From positions 154,501 to 218,500 of the forward strand of contig JAHBYX010000009.1 of NCBI GenBank assembly GCA_019635735.1: a stretch of DNA of 64,000 bases. Reading direction: 5' to 3'. Origin of the DNA: Mesorhizobium sp. GTDB lineage: Bacteria; Pseudomonadota; Alphaproteobacteria; Rhizobiales; Rhizobiaceae. The position numbers and the translations under genes are program-made. Shown one piece after another: positions 31,055 through 38,997 of this stretch. A model generated the notes under the pieces. The model ran no database searches. It saw nothing but the letters and a program-made list of their open reading frames with translations, and had not been told where the DNA came from. Every line of letters begins with the position of its first letter. Position 1 is the first letter of the stretch.

Positions 31055-34000
31055 ATGACGCTTCACGACGTGACGCTCGACGACAAGTTCGATCTCTCCA
31101 AGGAGCGGATCTTCCTGTCGGGAGCCCAGGCGGTCATCCGCATGCTCCTGATGCAGCGCGAGCGCGACCGCCGTATGGGCCTGGATACGGCCGGTTTCGT
31201 CTCCGGCTACCGCGGCTCTCCGCTCGGCGGGCTCGACCAGCAGTTCTGGCGCGCCAAACGGCAGCTCGAAGCCTCGAGCATCGTCTTCCAGCCCGGCATC
31301 AACGAGGAACTCGCGGCCACCGCCTGCTGGGGTTCGCAGCAGACCGAGCTTCTGGGCGAGGGCAAGCACGACGGCGTCTTCTCGCTCTGGTACGGCAAGG
31401 GGCCGGGCGTCGACCGCTCGGGCGACGTCTTCCGCCATGCCAACCTCGCCGGCACGTCGAAGCACGGCGGCGTGCTGGCGCTGATGGGCGACGACCACAC
31501 GGCCGAATCGTCGACCAATGCGCATGCGACGGAGTTCCTCTTCGTCGACACGATGATCCCGATTCTAAATCCGGCGGGCGTCCAGGAACTGGTCGACTAC
31601 GGGCTCTACGGCTATGCCATGTCGCGCTTCGCCGGCACGTGGGCGGCGATGAAGTGCGTCAAGGACAACATCGAATCGACCGCCTCGGTCGACGTGTCGC
31701 TCGACCGGCTGAACATCGTCCTGCCCGAGATCGAGCTGCCGCCCGGCGGGCTCAACATCCGCCACGAGCTCGACCAGATGGGGCAGGAGGCGCGGCTGCA
31801 CGAATACAAGCGCGCCGCCGCCGCCGCCTTCATCCGCGCCAACGGGCTGAACCGGATCGTCTATCCTGGCGGGCTGAACGCCAGGATCGGCATCATCACC
31901 GTCGGCAAGTCCTATCTCGACGTACGTCAGGCGCTGGACGACCTCGGCATCGACGAGGCGCGCGCCGGGCAGATCGGGCTCAGGCTGTTCAAGGTGGCCG
32001 CACCCTGGCCGCTCGACGTCGAACACATCTCCGATTTCGCCCGTGGCCTCGACACGGTGATCGTCGTCGAGGAGAAGCGCTCGCTGATCGAAGTGCAGAT
32101 GCGCGAGAACCTCTACGGCAGCGCCACGCAGCCGCTGATCGTCGGCAAGAAGGACGAGCGCGGCGAATGGCTGTTCCCGGCCAAGGGCGCGCTCGATCCC
32201 AACGATATCGCGATCGCGGTCGGCGAACGGATCCTCAAGACGGTCGGCCATTCGGAGGAGATCGCCGCCCGCGTCGCCCAGCTGAAGCAGTACCAGGCGA
32301 TGCTCGCCGACACCAAGGACGTCGCCAACCGCACGCCCTATTTCTGCTCGGGTTGCCCGCACAATTCCTCGACCAAGGTGCCGGAAGGCTCGCTCGCGGG
32401 CGCCGGCATCGGCTGCCATTTCATGGCGCTGTGGATGGATCGCTCGACCGTCGGCTTCACCGCGATGGGCGGGGAGGGCGCGCAGTGGGTCGGCCAGGCG
32501 CCGTTCTCGAAGCGCGAGCACATGTTCCAGAACCTCGGCGACGGGACCTACAACCATTCCGGCTCGCTGGCGATCCGCTTCGCGCACGCGTCCAACGCCA
32601 ACATCACCTACAAGATCCTCTACAACGACGCGGTCGCCATGACCGGCGGCCAGCCGCACGAGGGCGGGCTCAAGGTGGACCAGATCGCGCGGCAGGTCCG
32701 TGCCGAAGGTGTCGAGCGGATCGCGGTCGTCACCGACGAGCCGGGCAAATATGCCGGCAAAGCGGAGTTTCCGCCCGGCACCACGTTCAATCATCGCGAC
32801 GATCTCGACGCCGTCCAGCGCGAGCTGCGCGAGGTGAAGGGCGTGTCGGTGCTGCTCTACGACCAGACCTGCGCGGCGGAAAAGCGGCGGCGGCGCAAGC
32901 GCGGCACGTTCCCCGATCCCGACAAGCGGGTGATCATCAACGAGCTGGTCTGCGAGGGCTGCGGCGACTGTGGCGTCAAGTCGAACTGCGTCTCGGTGCA
33001 GCCGGTCGAGACCGAATTCGGCCGCAAGCGGCGCATCGACCAGTCGAGCTGCAACAAGGATTTCTCCTGCGTCAACGGCTTCTGCCCGTCCTTCGTGACG
33101 GTGCACGGGGCGAAGCTTCGCAAGGCGGAAGGGATTGCCGGCGCGTCTGATCCGCTCGCCGGCGTGCCGGAGCCGGCTCTCTTCGCCCTCGGCGAGGGCG
33201 GCTGGGCCTGCATCGTCGACGGCATCGGCGGCACCGGCGTGGTGACGATCGGCGCGATCCTCGGCATGGCGGCCCATCTCGAGGGCAAGGGCTGCGGCAT
33301 GATCGACATGGCGGGCCTGGCGCAGAAAGGCGGGGCGGTGTTCTCCCACATCCGCATCGCGCCGACGCCGGACGACATCAATGCGATCCGCGTCTCCGCC
33401 GGCAAGGCCGACCTGGTGCTGGGCTGCGACCTCGTCGTGTCGGGCGCCAAGAAGGTCTTGGCCTCCGCGCGCGAGGGGCGCACCATCTTCGTCGCCAACA
33501 CGGCCGAAGTGATGCCCGGCGACTTCACCCGCCAGACCGATTTCTCGCTGCCGACCGAGCGGCTGAAGAAGGCGATCCGCCAGGCGGTGGGCGAGGAGAA
33601 CGCGCATTTCTTCGACGCCACGAAAAGCGCTTCGACGCTGTTCGGCAATTCCGTCGGCGCCAACATGTTCATGCTCGGCTTCGCCTACCAGCATGGCGGC
33701 CTGCCGGTGTCGGCCGAAGCGGTCGAGAAGGCGATCGAGCTCAACGGCGAGGCGGTGAAGATGAACGTCGCCGCCTTCCGCTGGGGACGGCGCGCGGCGC
33801 ACGATCCGGAAGCCGTGCGCAGGCTGATTCAGTCCGTGCAGGGTGCCGACAAGCCGGCGCTCGCGCAGACGCTGGACGAGATTGTGTCGCGGCGCGTCGA
33901 GTTCCTCACCGCCTACCAGAATGCCGCCTATGCCAGGCGCTATGCCGAGCGCATCGAGCGGCTGCGCCAGGCGGAGGCGCGGGCCGTGCCCGGCTCGACG

Positions 34001-34531
34001 GCCGTCACCGAGGCGGCGGCGCGCAACCTGTGCAAGCTGATGGCGGTGAAGGACGAATACGAGGTTGCCCGCCTCTACACCGACGGCTCGTTCAGGAAGC
34101 AGCTTGCCGCGCAGTTCCAGGGCTTCGACAGTCTCGAATTCCATCTCGCGCCGCCGATCCTCGGCCGCAAGGGGGCGGACGGGCAGCCGCGGAAATCCTC
34201 CTTCGGGCCGTGGATGATGAAGGCGTTCGGCGTGCTTGCCGCCTTCAAAGGCCTGCGCGGCACCGCGCTCGACATTTTCGGCTACTCGGCCGAGCGCCGG
34301 ATGGAGCGCAGGTTGATCGGCGAATTCGAAGCCGATCTAGAGCTCATCGAAAAGCACCTCTCCCCTGCTTCGCTCGACGCGGCGGCGGCGCTGGCTTCCG
34401 TTCCGGCGCTGATCCGCGGCTACGGTCACGTCAAGGCCGGCAATGTCGAGAAGGCGAAAGGCGAGCGGACGCGGCTGATCGACCGCCTCGTCGCCTCACC
34501 GGCGAAGCCGGCGCTTCAGGCGGCGGAGTAG
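31055..34531 (+). CDS. Indolepyruvate ferredoxin oxidoreductase family protein, fused alpha/beta form
   Basis: The 1158-residue enzyme would oxidatively decarboxylate aryl pyruvates (indolepyruvate, phenylpyruvate) to acyl-CoA with ferredoxin as acceptor. The N-terminal part holds thiamine-pyrophosphate-dependent domains (SGYRGSPLGGLDQQFW; GAGIGCHFMALWMDRS; MGGEGAQWVGQAPFS). A 4Fe-4S segment follows at about residues 633-670 (CEGCGDCGVKSNC, then SSCNKDFSCVNGFCPSF). The gamma-like domain starts at GIGGTGVVTIGAILGMAA, with a further C-terminal domain to the end. The ATG at 31055 follows GCAGGAGG; an in-frame TTG just before it is less likely. Single-gene fused forms are common in proteobacteria. 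No ferredoxin gene is adjacent. Confidence 0.92.
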   Translation: MTLHDVTLDDKFDLSKERIFLSGAQAVIRMLLMQRERDRRMGLDTAGFVSGYRGSPLGGLDQQFWRAKRQLEASSIVFQPGINEELAATACWGSQQTELLGEGKHDGVFSLWYGKGPGVDRSGDVFRHANLAGTSKHGGVLALMGDDHTAESSTNAHATEFLFVDTMIPILNPAGVQELVDYGLYGYAMSRFAGTWAAMKCVKDNIESTASVDVSLDRLNIVLPEIELPPGGLNIRHELDQMGQEARLHEYKRAAAAAFIRANGLNRIVYPGGLNARIGIITVGKSYLDVRQALDDLGIDEARAGQIGLRLFKVAAPWPLDVEHISDFARGLDTVIVVEEKRSLIEVQMRENLYGSATQPLIVGKKDERGEWLFPAKGALDPNDIAIAVGERILKTVGHSEEIAARVAQLKQYQAMLADTKDVANRTPYFCSGCPHNSSTKVPEGSLAGAGIGCHFMALWMDRSTVGFTAMGGEGAQWVGQAPFSKREHMFQNLGDGTYNHSGSLAIRFAHASNANITYKILYNDAVAMTGGQPHEGGLKVDQIARQVRAEGVERIAVVTDEPGKYAGKAEFPPGTTFNHRDDLDAVQRELREVKGVSVLLYDQTCAAEKRRRRKRGTFPDPDKRVIINELVCEGCGDCGVKSNCVSVQPVETEFGRKRRIDQSSCNKDFSCVNGFCPSFVTVHGAKLRKAEGIAGASDPLAGVPEPALFALGEGGWACIVDGIGGTGVVTIGAILGMAAHLEGKGCGMIDMAGLAQKGGAVFSHIRIAPTPDDINAIRVSAGKADLVLGCDLVVSGAKKVLASAREGRTIFVANTAEVMPGDFTRQTDFSLPTERLKKAIRQAVGEENAHFFDATKSASTLFGNSVGANMFMLGFAYQHGGLPVSAEAVEKAIELNGEAVKMNVAAFRWGRRAAHDPEAVRRLIQSVQGADKPALAQTLDEIVSRRVEFLTAYQNAAYARRYAERIERLRQAEARAVPGSTAVTEAAARNLCKLMAVKDEYEVARLYTDGSFRKQLAAQFQGFDSLEFHLAPPILGRKGADGQPRKSSFGPWMMKAFGVLAAFKGLRGTALDIFGYSAERRMERRLIGEFEADLELIEKHLSPASLDAAAALASVPALIRGYGHVKAGNVEKAKGERTRLIDRLVASPAKPALQAAE

Positions 34532-34544
34532 GCCACCTTCCGAC

Positions 34545-34556
34545 GTCCATATGGAC
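34545..34556. promoter_or_regulatory. Perfect 12-bp palindrome GTCCAT-ATGGAC
   Basis: The palindrome lies just after the oxidoreductase gene, about 100 bp before the GGDEF/EAL gene, and is followed by a GC-rich hairpin (CGGCGGC / GCCGCCG, 34560-34586). It could belong to a terminator or be an operator for the next gene. Confidence 0.35.
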
Positions 34557-34642
34557 ACGCGGCGGCCCGGGCCCGGCGTGCCGCCGACAGCGATACCGCG
34601 AGCCGTGCTTTTCAGCGTGTTTCGCCGGATTCGCCGCGATTC

Positions 34643-34657
34643 ATAAGCCTTTCTTAA
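34643..34657 (+). promoter_or_regulatory. CtrA-like half-match upstream of the GGDEF/EAL gene
   Basis: ATAA-N7-TTAA (34643-34646 and 34654-34657) differs from the CtrA consensus TTAA-N7-TTAAC by the first T and the final C. It directly precedes the possible GTG starts. It is only suggestive, but a better site stands before the next gene. Confidence 0.35.
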
Positions 34658-34658
34658 G

Positions 34659-37016
34659 GTGGCCGTGACAAAGGTCGGGTTCCGTTCGCAGGCCCATCGG
34701 GAAATGGCAAAGACGAAAAGCAAGGCGGTTCCCAGCGAGGTCTACATCCCCTTCGTACAATCGCTGTACGCGGATGCGTATATCTTGTACTGGGGCGGCA
34801 TCACCCAGGGCGCCACGTCCCTCATCGTCTATCTGCACAACGGCAAGATCGCGTATCTGCTGCTCGCAGTGGCGCTGTTGGGCGCCGGGCTATTCCGCTA
34901 CTACGGTATCCGCAAGCGCCAGAAGCTGCCGCCGCCTGCGACGAGCGAGATCGCGCGCCAGTGGGAGGTCGACTACCTGCTGCGCGGCGCCCTGCAGGGA
35001 TCGCTTCTCGGGTTCTACTGCTTCGTCGCGCTCTACCTGCAGCCCGATCCGCTGGCCGAGATCGCGTCCATCGCGGTGACGCTCGCCTGTGCGATCGCCA
35101 TCGTGGGACGAAACTATGCGTCCAACCAGATGGTTCTCATCCTCTCGACGACGATGACGCTGCCGATCTCGGCCGGCGTGATCCTGCGCGGCGACCCCTA
35201 CAACATCGCGCTCGGCCTGCTCTTCATCCCGTTCTTCACCGCGATCGTGAACATGTCGACCCGCGTGCGCGAGACCTTCCTGTCGGTGATCTACGAGAAG
35301 CTCAAGGCGAGCAGTCTGGCGCTGCGGTTCGACCGGGCCCTCAACACCATGTCGCATGGCCTGATCATGCTCGACAGGAACGGCCTCGTGGCTGTGGCGA
35401 ATGCCGAGGCCGCCGACCTGCTCGCCTTCTCCTCTCCCGACAAGCTGATGGGGCGCACGCTCAAGGCGCTGCTGATGCGCGGCGTCGCGGGCGGGCTCCT
35501 GTCGCTGCGCGATTCGCACTATGTCGAGACGCAGCTGACGCGCGCGCTGCGCGACGGCCGTGACAGGAAGCTGCTTGTGAGCTTCACCAACGGGCGCCAC
35601 CTCGAGTTCTCGGCCCGCGAAGGCCGCGACGATCTCGGCGTGATCACCTTCGAAGACGTCACGACGCGTGTCGAAGCGGAAGAGAAGATCCGCTACATGG
35701 CGCGCTACGACAATCTGACCGGCCTGCCGAACCGCGCCTATTTCCACGAACTCGTCGGCGAGTTCCTGATCAGCGGCGACCCGCAGCGCAACTGCGCGCT
35801 CGCGGTCGTCGACCTCGACGATTTCAAGAACATCAATGACACGCTCGGCCACCCGGTCGGAGACGGGCTGATCTACTCGGTGGCGCAGAAGCTCGCAGGG
35901 CTCGCGCGCGACAACGTCAAGATCAGCCGCTTCGGCGGCGACGAGTTCATGCTCTATTTCGACAATGTGGAGAGCCCGCAGGCTCTGCAGGCGGAACTCG
36001 CCCGCATTTTCGAGGCACTGCAGGGCGAGGTCGATGTCGCAGGACATTCGCTGCGAGTCCAGGCGAGCGCCGGTGCGGTGATGGCGAAAGTGTCCGACAC
36101 CGATGTCGACTCGATGTTCGTCAAGGCCGACCTCGCGCTCTACAAGGCCAAGGAATATGGCAAGAACGGCTGGCAGGTCTTCGAAGCCACGATGGATGCG
36201 GAGTTCCGCAACCGCCAGATCCTGAAGGCGGACCTGCGCACCGCGGTCGAGCAGAAGCTGCTTCGCGTCGTCTATCAGCCGATCGTCGCGATGGACACGA
36301 TGCGCATCGCCAGCTGCGAGGCGCTCTGCCGCTGGGATCACCCCGAGATCGGCCCCGTGTCGCCGGGCGTCTTCATCCCGCTCGCCGAGGAGATGGGCAT
36401 CATCTCGGAGATCAGCGATTTCGTGCTGAAGGCCGCCAGCGCGGAATGCGCCAAGTGGCCCGAACATATCCGCGTCTCGATCAATCTGTCGGCCAAGGAC
36501 TTCCGCAACAGCAACGTCATCGCCGCTGTCAACGAGGCGCTGGCGCAGTCAGGCCTCGCGCCGGACCGCATGGAGATCGAGGTCACGGAGACCGCGCTGC
36601 TGGACGACAAGTCCTCGACCCGCAAGCTGCTGGAAGAGCTGAAGGAACTCGGCGTGCGCATTGCGCTCGATGATTTCGGCACCGGGTATTCGAGCCTGAG
36701 CTATCTGCACACGCTGCCGCTCGACCGCGTGAAGATCGACCGGTCGTTCATCGAGGACATCACCCGCAGCGAGCGTTCCCTCGATCTTCTGCGCGGCGTT
36801 GTAAACCTCTCGCGGCCGCTCGGCCTGTCCGTCACGATCGAGGGCGTCGAGACGTTCGATCAGCTCAAGGTGCTGGCTCTCGACGTCAAGCCGGACCTGG
36901 TCCAGGGCTTCCTCTTCGGCTCGGCCCTTTCGGCGTCCGGCATCGAGACCATGTCGACGACCGTCTGGCCCTTCGCCCAGGACCTCAAACCGCTTCGCCG
37001 CATCGTCGCGCGCTAG
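34659..37016 (+). CDS. Membrane GGDEF/EAL protein, diguanylate cyclase/phosphodiesterase
   Basis: The protein (up to 785 residues) has about six hydrophobic helices at residues 38-200, resembling a MASE-type sensor. A PAS-like domain follows (about 215-330), then a GGDEF domain with intact RFGGDEF at about 424-430, and an EAL domain with intact CEALCRW at about 553 and DDFGTGYSSL. Both catalytic signatures are complete, so it may make and degrade cyclic di-GMP or use one domain as a GTP sensor. The start is uncertain: GTG at 34659 or 34665 (with TTAAGG upstream) or ATG at 34704. It precedes the N-acyl synthase gene and may share regulation with it. Confidence 0.9.
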   Translation: MAVTKVGFRSQAHREMAKTKSKAVPSEVYIPFVQSLYADAYILYWGGITQGATSLIVYLHNGKIAYLLLAVALLGAGLFRYYGIRKRQKLPPPATSEIARQWEVDYLLRGALQGSLLGFYCFVALYLQPDPLAEIASIAVTLACAIAIVGRNYASNQMVLILSTTMTLPISAGVILRGDPYNIALGLLFIPFFTAIVNMSTRVRETFLSVIYEKLKASSLALRFDRALNTMSHGLIMLDRNGLVAVANAEAADLLAFSSPDKLMGRTLKALLMRGVAGGLLSLRDSHYVETQLTRALRDGRDRKLLVSFTNGRHLEFSAREGRDDLGVITFEDVTTRVEAEEKIRYMARYDNLTGLPNRAYFHELVGEFLISGDPQRNCALAVVDLDDFKNINDTLGHPVGDGLIYSVAQKLAGLARDNVKISRFGGDEFMLYFDNVESPQALQAELARIFEALQGEVDVAGHSLRVQASAGAVMAKVSDTDVDSMFVKADLALYKAKEYGKNGWQVFEATMDAEFRNRQILKADLRTAVEQKLLRVVYQPIVAMDTMRIASCEALCRWDHPEIGPVSPGVFIPLAEEMGIISEISDFVLKAASAECAKWPEHIRVSINLSAKDFRNSNVIAAVNEALAQSGLAPDRMEIEVTETALLDDKSSTRKLLEELKELGVRIALDDFGTGYSSLSYLHTLPLDRVKIDRSFIEDITRSERSLDLLRGVVNLSRPLGLSVTIEGVETFDQLKVLALDVKPDLVQGFLFGSALSASGIETMSTTVWPFAQDLKPLRRIVAR

Positions 37017-37070
37017 CATTTCTCCGCAGTAGCCAGCACCGCACGAACCGGAACGCCGGGTCCCTGACCG

Positions 37071-37095
37071 CGTTAACCTCCTGTTAAGGTTAACG
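37071..37095. promoter_or_regulatory. CtrA-like box within a 9-bp inverted repeat
   Basis: CGTTAACCT-N7-AGGTTAACG is a perfect inverted repeat. On the minus strand it contains TTAA-CAGGAGG-TTAAC, an exact match to the alphaproteobacterial CtrA consensus, and on the plus strand TTAA-N7-TTAA. It lies 87 bp before the N-acyl synthase start. No T-run follows, which argues against a terminator for the upstream gene. Confidence 0.55.
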
Positions 37096-37181
37096 TCAGG
37101 TAAACGGGCCTCATACAAGTTTCGCCTTTACTCAAAAGGGTGTTCGTCTACCCTTCCTCTGGGGTTGAGGGGCCACTGAAC

Positions 37182-37964
37182 ATGATCGGACAACCGGCAG
37201 ACATGACCGGAGCAGGGGTCCCCCCAGGCGTTTTCGACACGACGCCCGTGCCGTCGAACTTCGCTCGCAGCGTTCTCGACCTGCTCGCCCGCACCGAATA
37301 TCGGCGCTGCGACAAGGGTGAGGACCTGGAGGCGGTCTATCGGCTGCGCTACAAGTCCTACCTGGCAAGCGGCATGGTCTCGGCCAATCACGAGCGGATC
37401 GTCACCGATGCGCTCGACGATCTGCCCAACTCGATGCGTTTCGGAATTCACGTCGACGGCGAACTGGTGTCGACGCTTCGGCTCCATCACGTGACCGCGG
37501 AGCATCGCCAGTCGCCGAGCACGACGGTCTATGGCGACCTGCTCCATCCGCGGATCGACGCGGGCGAGACCTTCATCGATCCGAGCCGCTTTGCCGCCGA
37601 TCCGGACTGGACCGCGCAATATCCGCACCTGCCCTATGTGACGTTGCGGCTCGCGGCCATGGCGTGCGTCTACTTCGCGCCGGACTATTGCCTGTCGACG
37701 ATCCGCACCGACCACGCCGGCTTCTACCGGCGCGTCTTCGACGCCCAGCAGGTGGGCGGGCTGCGGGCCTATCCGGCGCTCAACTACGAGGTCGTGCTCT
37801 ACCAGGCGCACTACAAGAGCATCGCGGCCCGCACGGGCCTGCGCTACCCGTTCTTCAAGTCCTCCGCGCTGGAGCAGCGGATGATGTTCGGCAAGCCGGC
37901 CGAAGGCGATCTCGAGCCGCTGACCATCCTGCCGACAGCCCGTTTCTTCGCCGAAGCCGCCTGA
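37182..37964 (+). CDS. FeeM-like N-acyl amino acid synthase (autoinducer-synthase/GNAT fold)
   Basis: The 260-residue protein resembles the FeeM/LuxI-like acyltransferases. These make N-acyl amino acids from acyl-ACP or related signals. Signs are YRLRYKSYLASGMV near residue 63, the strand pair FGIHVDGELVSTLRLHHV, FIDPSRFAAD, and YVTLRLAAMACVYFAPDYCLSTIRTDHAGFYRRVF. It lacks the full LuxI set of invariant residues, so N-acyl homoserine lactone synthesis is less likely. The ATG at 37182 follows TTGAGGGG; the frame is open further upstream. It lies between a cyclic di-GMP enzyme and a Crp/Fnr regulator. Product and target unknown. Confidence 0.72.
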   Translation: MIGQPADMTGAGVPPGVFDTTPVPSNFARSVLDLLARTEYRRCDKGEDLEAVYRLRYKSYLASGMVSANHERIVTDALDDLPNSMRFGIHVDGELVSTLRLHHVTAEHRQSPSTTVYGDLLHPRIDAGETFIDPSRFAADPDWTAQYPHLPYVTLRLAAMACVYFAPDYCLSTIRTDHAGFYRRVFDAQQVGGLRAYPALNYEVVLYQAHYKSIAARTGLRYPFFKSSALEQRMMFGKPAEGDLEPLTILPTARFFAEAA

Positions 37965-38063
37965 AGTCATAGACGGCGACCAACCGCCGCGTCGCCTTGT
38001 GTCTGACGCGTCGGCGCAGCATATGTCCTCGGACGACGTCTGATCCGCGAGCGCGAAGGACGC

Positions 38064-38741
38064 ATGATCACCAGGGACGAATTCGTTCGCAACGCCATCT
38101 GGGCCCGGGAGCTGACACCGGCGGAGCTCGAGCGCGCGCGCCGTGGCGTCGTCGAGAAGCATATTCCAAAGGGCGGATACATCTGCCACCGCGGCGACAA
38201 GCTGGATTACTGGACGGGCGTGATCAGCGGTCTCGTGAAGATCAGCGCGATCTCGGCCAGCGGCAAGGCGATGACATTTGCCGGGGCGGGCGCCGGCGGC
38301 TGGTTCGGCGAAGGTTCCGTCCTCAAGGACGAGCCGCGAAAATACGACCTGGTGGCTATCGCCGACACGCGTCTGGCCATGATGGCGCGCGCAACCTTCA
38401 TGTGGCTCTACGAGAATTCGACCGGCTTCAACCGCTTCCTGGTGCGTCAGTTCAACGAGCGCATGGGACAGTTCATCGCCACGATCGAATATGACCGGAT
38501 CCTGTCGCCGAAGGCCCGGGTGGCGCGCAACATCTCCTGGTTCTTCAATCCTATACTCTATCCCGTCACCAAGCTGGAGATCGACATCGGGCAGGAGGAA
38601 CTCGGCCTTCTGGCGGGGGTTTCGCGGCCCGTCGTCAGCAAGAGCCTGCAGGCGCTGGAGGCCGAAGGGCTGCTGCGCGTCGAGCATTCGCGCATCGTGG
38701 TGTTCGATGTCGATGCGCTCGGAAACTACGAAGACGATTGA
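38064..38741 (+). CDS. Crp/Fnr-family transcriptional regulator
   Basis: The 225-residue protein has a cyclic-nucleotide-binding-like beta-roll (about residues 20-140, with KGGYICHRGDKLDYWTGVISGLVKIS and GGWFGEGSVL) and a C-terminal winged helix (EELGLLAGVSRPVVSKSLQALEAEGLLRVEHSRIVV). The cysteine set of an oxygen-sensing Fnr is absent, and the cAMP-contact pattern is only partly kept, so the ligand is unknown. It follows the N-acyl synthase by 99 bp and precedes the acyl-CoA ligase/ABC operon by 256 bp. It could regulate either. The ATG is kept because it gives family length. Confidence 0.9.
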   Translation: MITRDEFVRNAIWARELTPAELERARRGVVEKHIPKGGYICHRGDKLDYWTGVISGLVKISAISASGKAMTFAGAGAGGWFGEGSVLKDEPRKYDLVAIADTRLAMMARATFMWLYENSTGFNRFLVRQFNERMGQFIATIEYDRILSPKARVARNISWFFNPILYPVTKLEIDIGQEELGLLAGVSRPVVSKSLQALEAEGLLRVEHSRIVVFDVDALGNYEDD

Positions 38742-38997
38742 GTGACGCGCCCGTCACGGCCCGGTCCGGGGCGCGGAAAACGAATGGCGCACTCCTAATG
38801 ACAATTCCGCCGCCTGTCTGTCAATGGCGGCGTTGAACCTTGCCGCGCAACGTGGAACTCTACCTATAGAGGAACAAGGTCCGGGTGGGGCCAGCCGGGA
38901 AACGCGACCGACTCCAAAGTCAGGGTTGCGTGCACCGCAGGCGGGTCGCAAAATCCGGGCAAACCGCGAATAACGCGGACCGGGAGGAGTTGGCGAG
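38742..38997. promoter_or_regulatory. Upstream region of the acyl-CoA ligase/ABC transporter operon
   Basis: The 256-bp gap starts with a small hairpin (GTGACG-N4-CGTCAC, 38742-38757) that may end the regulator gene. It also holds CCGCC-N17-GGCGG around 38811-38835. A CGGGAGGAG ribosome site precedes the ligase ATG. No gene is visible. Confidence 0.4.

Noticed and set aside
31565..34144. 859-codon minus-strand frame inside the indolepyruvate oxidoreductase
   Set aside because: Codon-shadow composition (repeated Leu, Arg, His, Asp runs) and no recognisable domain.
37975..37996. GGCGAC-N10-GTCGCC hairpin after the N-acyl synthase
   Set aside because: Short stem and long loop with no T-run; could be chance in GC-rich DNA.
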